Source: Curtobacterium sp. Leaf261
Lineage (GTDB): Bacteria > Actinomycetota > Actinomycetes > Actinomycetales > Microbacteriaceae
Direction of reading: 5' to 3'
Length of the DNA stretch: 64,000 bases
Assembly (NCBI RefSeq): GCF_001422205.1
Contig: NZ_LMMJ01000014.1
Location: 54,365-118,364, forward strand
In this document: positions 10,197-17,940 of the stretch, piece after piece
How the letters are laid out: every line of letters starts with the position of its first letter
Position numbering within the stretch: position 1 is the stretch's first letter
Position numbers and translations under genes: made by a program
Notes under the pieces: model-generated
Databases searched by the model: none
The model's input: only the letters and a program-made list of their open reading frames with translations
Told to the model about the DNA's origin: nothing

Positions 10197-10490
10197 ATGA
10201 CATATTCCGAGGACACGTATGAGTGGGCGGAGAGATTCGTCAAAAACCTACCCGAATTAGTTGAAGTAAGCATCATCAAGGGCCCAGCCTATTCGAACCG
10301 CATGGCCATGGTGTCATTGGTTGGTAGTACGCACTTTTGCGAACTTTCCGTATGGGACTCAGGGGACGCAGAGTACTATCTTGGCCCAAGGAGCGATATT
10401 AATACGGAGTATCGAAGCCTAGAGAATCACAACGACCTGAGGCAACTATTTCAGGAATTCGAGAGCTTCGCCTTAGGGAAATTAAACTAG
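10197..10490 (+). CDS. Small cytoplasmic protein, possible orphan immunity protein
   Basis: 97 residues from ATG 10197; an in-frame start at 10140 would add 19 residues without better support. No signal peptide or membrane segment. It starts TYSEDTYEWAERFVK, has a beta-rich middle (MAMVSLVGSTHFCELSVW) and an acidic helical C-terminus (LRQLFQEFESFALG). Size, acidity and place, directly after RHS debris, suggest an immunity protein left from an earlier toxin tip. I do not recognise the family. Codon use is AT-rich compared with the chromosome. Confidence 0.55.
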   Translation: MTYSEDTYEWAERFVKNLPELVEVSIIKGPAYSNRMAMVSLVGSTHFCELSVWDSGDAEYYLGPRSDINTEYRSLENHNDLRQLFQEFESFALGKLN

Positions 10491-10512
10491 AAGGCTGTAG
10501 CTTGGCGCTTAG

Positions 10513-10710
10513 CGTTCTCATCACGCGGGAACCGTTGGCGTCCCGGGCGAAGCTTCGTACCTACCTTTGTCTACGCTTGGTTTCGGAGGCTGTTCACCTG
10601 ACGATCCATGTGTGTCACAATCGTTCATCATGACCATGAACGACTCTTCATTTGAGGACTTGCCAGTCAAGGGTTATGGAGGTGTCGACGGAGGGCTTAG
10701 CGACGGGTAA
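10513..10710 (+). pseudogene. Open fragment, possible 3' end of a lost toxin tip
   Basis: A 65-codon frame follows a TAG and ends at TAA 21 bases before the lipoprotein. It reads about HHAGTVGVPGEASYLPLS, GFGGCSPDDPCVSQSF, MTMNDSSFEDLPVKGYGG. The only ATG lies late in the frame, so it looks like the tail of a protein whose front is gone. It may equally be non-coding; there is no family match I can name. Confidence 0.3.
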
Positions 10711-10731
10711 CAGTTTTCACGGGATGAATAT

Positions 10732-11166
10732 ATGAAAAGCGCAATCAAAATATCTGTGGTGGTAATTGGCGCGGTGCTAGCAGCCATGTTATTCTCAGCC
10801 TGTTCGTCAAACTCTTCGCCTGAAACACCCAATATCGAGACCCGATTAAATGCGGGTGAGACAGACAAATTCGCCATCAAGACGTGCGCGTTGTGGAAAA
10901 AATATAGCCAGTCAACGAACGGCCTAAAGATGGAGCCGGGCGTTTCGGTAACAATGAAGCAGGTAAAGTCACTCGCGGAAGCTGAGGGTAAATTCGGGGC
11001 AAAAGTCGAAGACGATCCGAACTTCACTGCACGCTCTGCGAACGAACGAGTCGCTCTATGCAAGCTCGTAGGGGACGTGAGCAAAATCGGCGCCCCCGGG
11101 GAAAAATATGTTGTCGTCTATGTCAAGAAGGAAGGCTTCTTGTCGGGTTTCGTTTACTCGAAGTAG
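10732..11166 (+). CDS. Small lipoprotein of unknown function
   Basis: 144 residues. The N-terminus MKSAIKI, a hydrophobic core (VVVIGAVLAAMLF) and SAC form a lipoprotein signal with Cys24 as the lipid site. The mature part is Ser/Pro-rich, then charged with two further Cys (TCALWKKY and ALCKLVG). It is about 50 percent GC, clearly below the chromosome. It sits at the end of the RHS debris, so it could be a surface immunity lipoprotein, as some antibacterial toxins use, or an unrelated passenger. The start is chosen because it gives the complete signal peptide. Confidence 0.7.
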   Translation: MKSAIKISVVVIGAVLAAMLFSACSSNSSPETPNIETRLNAGETDKFAIKTCALWKKYSQSTNGLKMEPGVSVTMKQVKSLAEAEGKFGAKVEDDPNFTARSANERVALCKLVGDVSKIGAPGEKYVVVYVKKEGFLSGFVYSK

Positions 11167-11215
11167 TACTTCCCAGCCCCAACAATAGTCGGGCGGCGGC
11201 GCGTAACAGACGTTC

Positions 11216-11240
11216 CGGTAGCCGATCGTCTACCAGACAG
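11216..11240. repeat. Dyad repeat copy A (cassette-end motif)
   Basis: The core TAGCCGATCGTCTA with flanking CGG and CCAGACAG matches copies at 14402 and 16726. It lies 50 bases after the lipoprotein stop. Confidence 0.65.
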
Positions 11241-11594
11241 GCCCGCATGCCGCGACGCACCTACTTTCAAGTCGCCAACTCAGCTGTCTCTGGTCTCTCG
11301 ATGCGCCAGAGCGTCGCCGGCGGCTCGTCGAATCACCCGTCGCTTGTGCGTCGTCAGGCCTCGAAAATCGTTGGGACGGCGCGAGCGCGATGGCTCGATA
11401 CCGATACTCGGAATCGTTTCCGTAATGGCACCCCGCAGGCACAGTGATGCGAATATGCCCACAAGCAGGGAATCAAACTGTGGGGCTCCAGTCAATCGCG
11501 TGACGTGCCCGCCAAAGGATCCCCTGTCGGCCACCACGAACAGCTGCTGACGGGCACATCATGGTCCCGGCTCATTTCTGTTCAGAATGCGGCT
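11241..11594. other. Intergenic stretch, no gene recognised
   Basis: About 350 bases follow repeat copy A. A minus frame of 85 codons at 11280-11537 exists but has no family features and irregular third positions. I see no tRNA, terminator or clear promoter here. It could be the scar of a lost gene. Confidence 0.4.
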
Positions 11595-12008
11595 ATGAGC
11601 CCAGCTCGAACCGCCTGCCTGATCGGCGGGATCCTCCTTGCCGTCGGCGGGCTCCTGTGCGGGGGTGCGGTCCTCGCCCAGGTCACGTCCGAACCGGACG
11701 TCGGCGCGAACATTCGTGCTGCCGCCCTGCTGTTCTTTCGGCAGCCACTTGCTTACCTCCGCGCGGTACTCCTCTTCGTCAGCTTGACTCTCTACGGCCG
11801 GTCCGTCCCACCGGCGCAACGGGGATACTCGATGCTTCAGAATGAGATCGTCTTCGCCGCGATCCGCACCATAACCACGTGGCGCCGCCTGGACGATCGC
11901 CGTGAAAACCGGCTTGATTACAGAGTGACCGACCTCCGCGAACTTGAGGGACAGGCCAAAGTTTTCGTGCAGCAGCGTGACACCCCCGGCCGGCCTTCCT
12001 CGCGATGA
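11595..12008 (+). CDS. Small membrane protein, unknown
   Basis: 137 residues from ATG 11595. Residues about 8-26 (a Gly/Leu-rich stretch, LIGGILLAVGGLLCGGAVL) form one membrane segment, and about 42-60 (LLFFRQPLAYLRAVLLFVSL) may form a second, weaker one. The rest is basic and polar. Third codon positions are GC-rich in the first half, which supports coding. There is no recognisable family. The preceding in-frame start at 11505 only adds residues of non-coding appearance. It stands alone, converging on the minus gene at 12060. Confidence 0.5.
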   Translation: MSPARTACLIGGILLAVGGLLCGGAVLAQVTSEPDVGANIRAAALLFFRQPLAYLRAVLLFVSLTLYGRSVPPAQRGYSMLQNEIVFAAIRTITTWRRLDDRRENRLDYRVTDLRELEGQAKVFVQQRDTPGRPSSR

Positions 12009-12059
12009 TGGTACGCGAACCATCAGACGATCCAGTAAGCGCCGATAATATAAAGTATG

Positions 12060-12386
12060 TCAGTCTGAGTCTTTGCCGTGCCCCGCAGGCTCACGTAACA
12101 GGGTAAGGACCGCGTCTGCTGCCGGGCCCATCCCCTGGTCGCCGCTGATGCGGAACGCCTCAACGATGACCTCCGCGAGGATCTCGCGGTCCGGGAGGAC
12201 GACCGGCACGGTCGGTGCAGTGACGGATGCGAGCCAACGGTCGAACTCGGCCTGGTGCTCAGCGGTGCTGGCGACGAACGCGTTGCGGAGCTGTCGCACG
12301 TACGCCTCCCGCACCTGCGGCCCCGGCCGGAAGCTCTGGACGCTTCCCTGCGCGCACGACCGGGCTCGAGAACTGCCGGCGGGCAC
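12060..12386 (-). CDS. Hypothetical protein
   Basis: Up to 108 residues. The clear coding part starts around REAYVRQLRNAFVAST, so the real start may be an internal GTG rather than 12386, which lies directly behind a hairpin. The protein is helical and acidic (EHQAEFDRWLASV, PDREILAEVIVEAFRI) without a signal or membrane segment. I do not recognise the family. It follows the hypothetical gene at 12855-12541 on the same strand, separated by a terminator-like hairpin. Confidence 0.5.
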   Translation of the reverse strand: MPAGSSRARSCAQGSVQSFRPGPQVREAYVRQLRNAFVASTAEHQAEFDRWLASVTAPTVPVVLPDREILAEVIVEAFRISGDQGMGPAADAVLTLLREPAGHGKDSD

Positions 12387-12391
12387 AGAGA

Positions 12392-12431
12392 AGCCCCCGG
12401 GCGGTTCGGGGGAGAACCAGCGCCGGGGGCT
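12392..12431 (-). terminator. GC-rich hairpin between two minus-strand genes
   Basis: Arms AGCCCCCGG and CCGGGGGCT are perfect. On the minus strand the stem is followed by CTTCTCTG. It probably ends transcription from the gene at 12855-12541. Confidence 0.5.
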
Positions 12432-12540
12432 GTCGTCGTCAACCGAGGAGGGGCCTCGATCGACGGTCCCCGTCGACTTGGGGGGAAGCCGACTCCATCA
12501 CGGTACGCCTGGGGTCTGACGTCGCCGGCACGAGTCCGGC

Positions 12541-12855
12541 TCAGGCCGCGTCGATCGCTGCCGGCGTCGCCCGGTGCCGGACGGCCGCTCGCCACACCCA
12601 CGCCTGGAACGCGCGACCGTCGTCGAGCCAGCGGACGCACACGGCGTCCGGTGTCGAGGACACCGCCACGGCGTCGACGCGGGACTGAGTGCCGTCGAGC
12701 GCCTGCACCCATGCGCGCACCGGACGGAGGCCGCTGCCCTCGATCGGGGCTCCAATCGCCTCGGGCGAGAGCGAGTACCGCGCCTCCTCGGGCGCGGTGT
12801 ACCGATCCCGTCGACGGCCTCCCACGCCTCGCAGCGTAGGAGTCAGCTCCGACAC
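12541..12855 (-). CDS. Hypothetical protein (DUF-type, about 104 residues)
   Basis: Starts at GTG 12855. Basic N-terminus (GGRRRDRYTAPEEARY), then beta-rich segments with WVQALDGTQSRVDAVAV, VCVRWLDDGRAFQAWVW and AAVRHR. GC3 is high and even. It looks like the small conserved hypotheticals that carry a short SH3-like sheet and are common in Microbacteriaceae, but I cannot name a family. Divergent from the TIR gene at 12942 across 86 bases. Confidence 0.62.
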   Translation of the reverse strand: MSELTPTLRGVGGRRRDRYTAPEEARYSLSPEAIGAPIEGSGLRPVRAWVQALDGTQSRVDAVAVSSTPDAVCVRWLDDGRAFQAWVWRAAVRHRATPAAIDAA

Positions 12856-12941
12856 GCTCGTGACACCCGGACAGATGATGTCCCCACCGCTCGTGTCTGC
12901 TGCTCCGGCTAAGGTTTCCTCACCAACCCGAGGGAGTCATT

Positions 12942-13487
12942 GTGGCAAGTCTGTTGAAGTCGTACACGCGGCATAAGACGTTTATCTCCTACCACCACGC
13001 GGACGAGGCGGAGGTGGCGGCTTTCATCGATCACTTCGACCACGACCACGACGTACTGATTTCGCGCGGCATCGGTGCTTCGATGGCTGGGGACGTCATT
13101 GACAGCACCAACGCGGACTACATCAAGCAGCGCATCCGTCAGCTGTATCTCCGGAACAGCTCGGTGACGCTGGTCATGGTCGGTGCTGAGACCTGGGGAC
13201 GACGATTCGTGGATTGGGAGGTCGCGGCCTCTCTGCGGAACACAGCAACGTCGAGCCGCAACGGACTTCTCGCGATCACGTTGCCATCGATCGCGAACTC
13301 CACCCGGCAGCTCCCTGCTCGGGTGGACGACAACGTCGACGGGACCGATGGATACGCGCGCTGGATGAAGTACCCGACGAGCACGCTGGACCTGGGGCAG
13401 ATTATCGACGCTGCTTACACGCGGCGGACGACGCATGCCTCGGTTGTGGACAACAGCCGTGCACTTCGTCAGCGCAATGCAAGCTGA
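12942..13487 (+). CDS. ThsB-like TIR domain protein (TIR_like/DUF1863)
   Basis: 181 residues, GTG start with GGGAG six bases upstream. The N-terminus KTFISYHHADEAEVAAF is the first TIR strand and helix. The body contains DVLISRGIG, a DYIKQRIRQLYLRNSSVT helix, TLVMVGAETW and RRFVDWEVAASLRN. This is the compact single-domain TIR_2-like/DUF1863 layout of Thoeris ThsB proteins, which sense infection and make a cyclic ADP-ribose type signal from NAD+. The conserved Glu of FVDWEVAAS is the likely catalytic residue. The gene overlaps the SLATT gene by 11 bases, so the pair is co-translated. The usual ThsA effector is absent; the SLATT protein replaces it. Signal production is inferred from family membership. 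Confidence 0.85.
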   Translation: MASLLKSYTRHKTFISYHHADEAEVAAFIDHFDHDHDVLISRGIGASMAGDVIDSTNADYIKQRIRQLYLRNSSVTLVMVGAETWGRRFVDWEVAASLRNTATSSRNGLLAITLPSIANSTRQLPARVDDNVDGTDGYARWMKYPTSTLDLGQIIDAAYTRRTTHASVVDNSRALRQRNAS

Positions 13488-14385
13488 TCCGCTCGGGCTG
13501 GATGACTCGCAGCTACCCGGCTTCTTTCACGCGGCCGACGCGGCGTCCCTTCGGGGACAGCGAATTGCTCTCTGGGGCAACCGCGTTCGGTCCGCGGGCG
13601 CGGTTGCTGCCGCGATTGGCGGCGCGCTCACGCTAGTTGTTGGGTCGTTCGATCTGTGGGCGCTCGTGACGCTGGTTGGCTTCATCGTTGCGTTTGGGGC
13701 AGAACTTGTTCTCGGTGTACGGCCACCGGAGCGCAAGTGGTACATGGCGCGAGCGGCCGCCGAGTCGGTGAAGACGTTGAGTTGGCGCTACTCGGTAGGT
13801 GCTGACCCGTTCTTCGTCACCCTCCCGGCGGGTGACGCGGAGAAGCTCTTCCGTACCCGAATCGGGCAGGTTGCTCGCCAAGTTTCGGAAGCGGTCGCGC
13901 CTCCGGAGGGTGACGGAGCCGCCCCAACTGAGGCCATGGAATTCCTTCGTGCTGCAACCACAGCGCAGCAGCGCGAGGTGTACTTACGCGATCGGACCAG
14001 GGCGCAGCGAGATTGGTATACCCGCAAGGCGACGTCCAACGCACGAGCGTCGTTTGCCTGGCGTGCGACGCTCGTCGGCGCAGAGCTTGTCGCTATTGCA
14101 CTGGCAACGCTCCGCTTTGCCGGCGTCTGGGACGTCGACCTCGCGGGTGTCCTGGCGGCTTTCATCGGTGCCGGCGCAGCCTGGCTCGCGCTGAAACAGC
14201 ACACCACTCTCGAATCCGCCTACTCGCTCACTGCAGCCGAGCTACAGAAGCAAGATGCGACACTCACGTCGGCTCTGGACGATGACTGGGCAAGAGCAGT
14301 AGCCGACGCGGAGGAGGCGATCAGCCGTGAGCACACGATGTGGCTCGCCTCTCGAAGCGACGTCAACGAACAGATCGGCAAATAG
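13477..14385 (+). CDS. Double-SLATT (DUF4231-type) membrane effector
   Basis: 302 residues from ATG 13477, which overlaps the TIR stop; an in-frame ATG at 13435 would add 14 residues. Two pairs of membrane helices are visible: about residues 36-75 (AGAVAAAIGGALTLVVG, LWALVTLVGFIVAFGAEL) and about 200-246 (ATLVGAELVAIALATL, LAGVLAAFIGAGAAWLA). Between them is a charged helical region (LRDRTRAQRDWYTRKA). This matches the tandem SLATT_3 plus SLATT_1 arrangement of predicted pore-forming effectors that respond to nucleotide signals. Together with the TIR sensor it likely forms an abortive-infection system in which the second messenger opens a membrane pore. The effector role is from family knowledge; the pairing is seen in the sequence. 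Confidence 0.8.
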   Translation: MQADPLGLDDSQLPGFFHAADAASLRGQRIALWGNRVRSAGAVAAAIGGALTLVVGSFDLWALVTLVGFIVAFGAELVLGVRPPERKWYMARAAAESVKTLSWRYSVGADPFFVTLPAGDAEKLFRTRIGQVARQVSEAVAPPEGDGAAPTEAMEFLRAATTAQQREVYLRDRTRAQRDWYTRKATSNARASFAWRATLVGAELVAIALATLRFAGVWDVDLAGVLAAFIGAGAAWLALKQHTTLESAYSLTAAELQKQDATLTSALDDDWARAVADAEEAISREHTMWLASRSDVNEQIGK

Positions 14386-14401
14386 CCGTCAGGCACGCGT
14401 C

Positions 14402-14427
14402 CGATAGCCGCCCGACTACCGAGACGG
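14402..14427. repeat. Dyad repeat copy B (cassette-end motif)
   Basis: CGATAGCCGCCCGACTACCG, 17 bases after the SLATT stop. It is related to copies A (11216) and C (16726), with two changes at the dyad centre. Confidence 0.65.
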
Positions 14428-14483
14428 TCAACGGTCGTGCTGGATGCCCACGCCACACTGGACCCGAAGAGGTGGTGCTTCGT

Positions 14484-15110
14484 TCACATCGCCTGTTGTG
14501 GCCGCTTCGAATGGTTTCGCGTCGGGCGATGGGGCTGGGTCAGTGACTTCGAGTTCGTACGGCACACCTCGCGCGCTGGCGAGGAGCACGTGGGGCAGGG
14601 ATAGGACAGATCCTGCGACGCGCGTAGGTCGCGTTCCAGGCCGGCGTAGAACTCGTCGTCGGAGGTGCTTGCCGCATCGAGGATCGCTTGCTCGACCATG
14701 TCACGGTGCTTGATGAGGGCGCGGTGAAACCGTTTCGGGTTGTCTGCAACTCGCATCACCTCGGGGGCGACGTCCCACAGCGCTCGTTGCACAGCAGTGA
14801 AGGGGCGCGGCCCACCGAAGTCGCCATTGAGGAGCTGCCGGTCATCGCGGCGAGCCTCAGCGATGAGCAGCATCTCGAGGTAGTCCAGTTCGAGCTGACT
14901 GGTAGCCGTGGCGAGGATGTGTTTGTCGAGGCCGCCTGGCCCTCGACGGTCAAGCACTTGACGGATGAATTCGCCGCTACCGAAGTAGCCGGACAGGTGC
15001 TTCGGGTCGAGCCGAGTGCTCTGGCCGATGTACGACCAGCCGTCCTCGACTGCGTCCGTGCGGAAGACGTAGCCCATCGCATCAGCCGGTATCTGCACGC
15101 TGTGATCCAT
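14484..15110 (-). CDS. GIY-YIG nuclease-like protein
   Basis: 208 residues, starting at ATG 15110 behind a strong ribosome site (GGGGGAGG). The N-terminus has GYVFRTDAVEDGWSYIGQS, a GIY-YIG pair (GYV...YIG), then HLSGYFGSG and LDKHILATATSQLELDYLEMLLIAE, where the last Glu could be the metal ligand of the fold. The C-terminal part holds CPTCSSP, a possible zinc knuckle. Longer upstream starts are in the methyltransferase region and not supported. It is divergent from the N6-methyltransferase at 15199, so it may be the endonuclease partner of that gene or a homing-type nuclease. The YIG-family match is by pattern and could be a catalytically weak member. Confidence 0.65.
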   Translation of the reverse strand: MDHSVQIPADAMGYVFRTDAVEDGWSYIGQSTRLDPKHLSGYFGSGEFIRQVLDRRGPGGLDKHILATATSQLELDYLEMLLIAEARRDDRQLLNGDFGGPRPFTAVQRALWDVAPEVMRVADNPKRFHRALIKHRDMVEQAILDAASTSDDEFYAGLERDLRASQDLSYPCPTCSSPAREVCRTNSKSLTQPHRPTRNHSKRPQQAM

Positions 15111-15183
15111 CGTTGCCTCCCCCGTCACCCGATCTTCGCCGCAGCCTAACGCTGGCCTTGACCAGCGTGACGGTGGGTCGAGC

Positions 15184-15213
15184 ACCATTGTCGTCCGGGT
15201 GGTCGACAATGGT
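15184..15213. promoter_or_regulatory. Inverted repeat over the methyltransferase start
   Basis: ACCATTGTCG and CGACAATGGT form perfect 10-bp arms separated by ten bases. The GTG start of the methyltransferase (15199) lies inside the spacer. The position suits an operator or an autoregulatory site for the divergent nuclease/methyltransferase pair. Confidence 0.6.
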
Positions 15214-16480
15214 CTGTTGAGCACCGCCGACCTGCCCCAGCCCGTCGACACGTCGGAGCTGCGGAAAGCGCGGGGTGCGTTCTTCACGCCGGAACCGCTG
15301 ACCCGGTTCATCACGGAGTGGGCTGTCCGTGATTCTGGGGATGCGGTCATGGAGCCGTCCGCCGGTGATGCGGCGTTCCTGGTGGAGGCGGTGCGGCGAC
15401 TCACTGAGCTAGGAGCCGTTCAGCCAAGCGTGACCGGTGTGGAGATTCACGAGCACAGCGCTCGCGTCGCTGCGGAGCGCGTCCCTGATGCTGGCGGTGT
15501 GCCGACAGTGATCCACAGCGACTTCTTCCTCGTCGATCCGACCCCGACGTACGACGCGGTGATCGGCAACCCGCCTTACATCCGGTATCAGGACTTCACC
15601 GGTGAGTCGCGCACGCGGTCTCGGGCGGCGGCACTCAACGCCGGTGTCGCACTGACCGGCCTGGCGTCCAGTTGGGCCGCGTTCACCATCCAGTCCGCAC
15701 TGTTCCTCCGGCCCGGGGGGGCGGATGGGACTCGTGCTGCCCGCCGAGCTGCTGAGCGTGAACTACGCCGCCCCGGTCCGACAGTTCCTCTTCGACCGGT
15801 TCGCCAGCGTCGAGCTGGTGCTGTTCACCGAGCGAGTGTTCCCTGAAGCGGAAGCAGATGTCGTGCTGTTACTCGCGGACGGGTTCGATCAGGGCCCCAC
15901 TGATCACGCCACCATTCGCGAAGCTCAAGACGCTGACGCTCTCACCACGCTCGGAGACGCGCTGCGGTGGTCGCCGAAGCGCCCAGCAGATAAGTGGACC
16001 GGGCTCCTCGTTGGTGCAGACGCGCTCCGTCCACTCCGTCGACTACGGGAGTCCAGGGCGTTCACGGACCTCGAGGACTGGGGCGACACCACGCTCGGCA
16101 TGGTGACCGGTAACAACAGCTACTTCGCTCTCTCGCCGGCACGAGCCCGTGAACTCGGCCTGGGCCGAGCCGACCTCGTTCGCCTTTCACCGCCCGGTAG
16201 CGCGCACCTCCGCGGGCTGTCCCTCACCCGGCACAACCTCACGGACCTCGGCGCGGCGGGCAAAGCGACGTGGTTGTTCCGGCCCGGGTCTCGGCTGACT
16301 CCAGCCGCAACTGCCTACGTGCAAGCAGGCCATATGGCTGGCGTTGACCAGGCGTACAAGTGCCGGGTGCGACGCACCTGGTACCAAGTACCGCTGCTGC
16401 CACCCGCTGACCTGCTTCTAACGTGCATGAACGTCGACCGGCACGAGGACGCCCGCGAACGACTCGCAGCACCCCGGTAG
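15199..16480 (+). pseudogene. N6-adenine DNA methyltransferase, frameshifted and truncated
   Basis: The first frame (15199 to about 15720) has the AdoMet-binding motif VMEPSAGDAAFL and catalytic NPPYIRYQDF. At a run of seven G (15715-15721) the reading frame breaks after ALFLRPGG and continues one base shifted as MGLVLPAELLSVNYA to 16480. Together they make about 427 residues of a gamma-class (HsdM/Eco57I-like) N6 methyltransferase. The C-terminus stops after LLLTCMN, where relatives continue with a target-recognition part (RLxxN...LNSxHGV-type), so the 3' end is also damaged. Either the gene is dead, or the G-run allows slippage. The frameshift could also be a sequencing error, but the truncation would remain. 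Confidence 0.75.
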
Positions 16481-16532
16481 GCACCGCTCGCGCGGACCTG
16501 GGAATGTCGGGTGCCGCCGATACCTTCAGGCC

Positions 16533-16718
16533 ATGGAATTTCTGCACACCGGCCTCGGTGCTCTCGTCGCTGCAGTGGCGGTTGCCTTCACCGCTATTGT
16601 AGCGAGCAAGGCGGCCGCCGCCCTCTGGGTCGCCGTCACGTTCGTCGCGCGAGGCATCTACTGGCTCACCATTGGGTGGTGGGTCAACCGGATCAAGGCA
16701 GCTCTGATGGGCTACTGA
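16533..16718 (+). CDS. Small two-helix membrane protein
   Basis: 61 residues from ATG 16533. One long hydrophobic stretch (about residues 6-36, GLGALVAAVAVAFTAIVAS and ALWVAVTFVA) and a Trp-rich second part (IYWLTIGWW) end in a basic NRIKAALMGY tail. GC3 is high. It sits 52 bases after the broken methyltransferase and directly before repeat copy C. Small membrane proteins in defence regions can be toxins or effectors, but nothing in the sequence shows that here. Confidence 0.55.
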   Translation: MEFLHTGLGALVAAVAVAFTAIVASKAAAALWVAVTFVARGIYWLTIGWWVNRIKAALMGY

Positions 16719-16725
16719 CCCGTCT

Positions 16726-16750
16726 CGATAGCCGATCGGCTACCGGACGG
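16726..16750. repeat. Dyad repeat copy C (cassette-end motif)
   Basis: Contains the perfect palindrome TAGCCGATCGGCTA, with CCGGACGG to its right. It starts eight bases after the stop of the small membrane gene. Best-preserved of the three copies. Confidence 0.7.
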
Positions 16751-16854
16751 TGCTCTGCTCCCGTGTCCATGCCGGATTTGCGGGGATCGCGCTGCCTCGC
16801 ATGGGTGGTCCGAAACGGGTTCCGGTGACGGTGCCGCTATTGACAGCCTGGGGA

Positions 16855-17940
16855 TCAGTGGGCGCCGACGACAGGTGAGTCTGGATCCACATCTGATGTC
16901 AGGGCCGCGGCGAGGTCGGCTTCTGACGGTAGCGCGGCTTGCACTGCGGGTGGGAGGAGGTCGTAGCTGGCGACACCGATCGGTGTCTGATGTGCGCCGA
17001 GGGAGTACCGGACGACGGCGTCGTTCTTGTCGGCCACCAGTAGCAGCCCGACCGTCTCGGCGTGCTGAGCGCGGCGGAGCTTGTCATCGACGAGGGCGAC
17101 GTAGAAGCCGAGCTGCCCGAGGTACTCGGCTTCTACGTCGTAGAAGCCGAGCTGCCCGAGGTACTCGGGCTTGAACTTCCCGGTCTTCAGTTCGATGACG
17201 ACGTAGCGGAGCTGCTCGACGTGGAAGAACAGCAGGTCGACGTAGAAGTCGTCTCCGTCGACGTCGAAGTGCACCTGCCGGCCCACGAACGCGAACCCCT
17301 CCCCGAGCTCACGGAGCGTGTCGATGATCCGGTCCACCAGCGCCTGCTCGAGCTGGCGTTCCTTCGCGTCGCCGCCGAGGGCGAGGAAGTCCAGGACGTA
17401 CGGGTCCTTCGTGATCTGCTGCGCCAGATCCGACTCCCCCGCCGACAGCACATCCGCAAAGTTCGACGGCGCCGCTTCCAGCCGAGTGTGCGCGCTGATA
17501 CGAATGTGGTGCTCAACCACGTTCCGCGACCATCCATACGTGAGCGCTTGCCCGGCGTACCAGTCACGGAGTTCACGGTCATCGAGGCGATCCAGGAGCA
17601 CGGTGATGTGACCCCAGGGAAGTTGTCCAACAAGCTGTTGGACAACTTCCTCCTCTGGCCATGCCGCCGCGACCCGACGCATATAGAACAGGTTCGAGCG
17701 GGAGAACCCCTTCATCTCCGGGAACTCAGTGCGGAGGTCGGTGGCGAAGCGGCCGATGACGTTGCTCCCCCACCCCTCCGCTCCCTGCCGCTGCAAGATC
17801 GTCGAACCGATCCCCCAGTACAAGCGAATCAGTTCCGTGTTGACGCGGCGTTGCGCGGTAAAGCGCGCGGCTCGCACCTGGTGCTTCAGCTTGGCAAGCG
17901 TGGCGGCATACCCGAACGACGCCGGCGACGTGTCTGTCAT
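16855..17940 (-). CDS. DUF1016 (YhcG-like) PDDEXK nuclease with internal duplication
   Basis: 361 residues from ATG 17940 (a GTG two codons upstream also fits). The N-terminal DUF1016_N domain has NTELIRLYWGIGSTIL, SRSNLFYMRRVAAAWP and QLPWGHITVLLDRL. The C-terminal nuclease domain has FVGRQVHFDVDGDDFYVDLLFFH and VVIELKTGKFKPEYLGQL, the PD-(D/E)xK core with Asp, Glu and Lys visible. Directly after the core the 13 residues EYLGQLGFYDVEA are duplicated, so EYLGQLGFY occurs twice; relatives have it once. The reading frame is kept. The family is often found in defence islands and beside RM systems. Activity after the duplication is uncertain. Confidence 0.82.
   Translation of the reverse strand: MTDTSPASFGYAATLAKLKHQVRAARFTAQRRVNTELIRLYWGIGSTILQRQGAEGWGSNVIGRFATDLRTEFPEMKGFSRSNLFYMRRVAAAWPEEEVVQQLVGQLPWGHITVLLDRLDDRELRDWYAGQALTYGWSRNVVEHHIRISAHTRLEAAPSNFADVLSAGESDLAQQITKDPYVLDFLALGGDAKERQLEQALVDRIIDTLRELGEGFAFVGRQVHFDVDGDDFYVDLLFFHVEQLRYVVIELKTGKFKPEYLGQLGFYDVEAEYLGQLGFYVALVDDKLRRAQHAETVGLLLVADKNDAVVRYSLGAHQTPIGVASYDLLPPAVQAALPSEADLAAALTSDVDPDSPVVGAH
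17101..17168. repeat. 39-bp in-frame tandem duplication in the DUF1016 gene
   Basis: Bases 17101-17129 recur identically at 17140-17168, period 39. The unit encodes EYLGQLGFYDVEA on the minus strand. Confidence 0.9.

Noticed and set aside
11280..11537. 85-codon minus frame in the gap before the membrane gene
   Set aside because: No motif, irregular third positions, no ribosome site.
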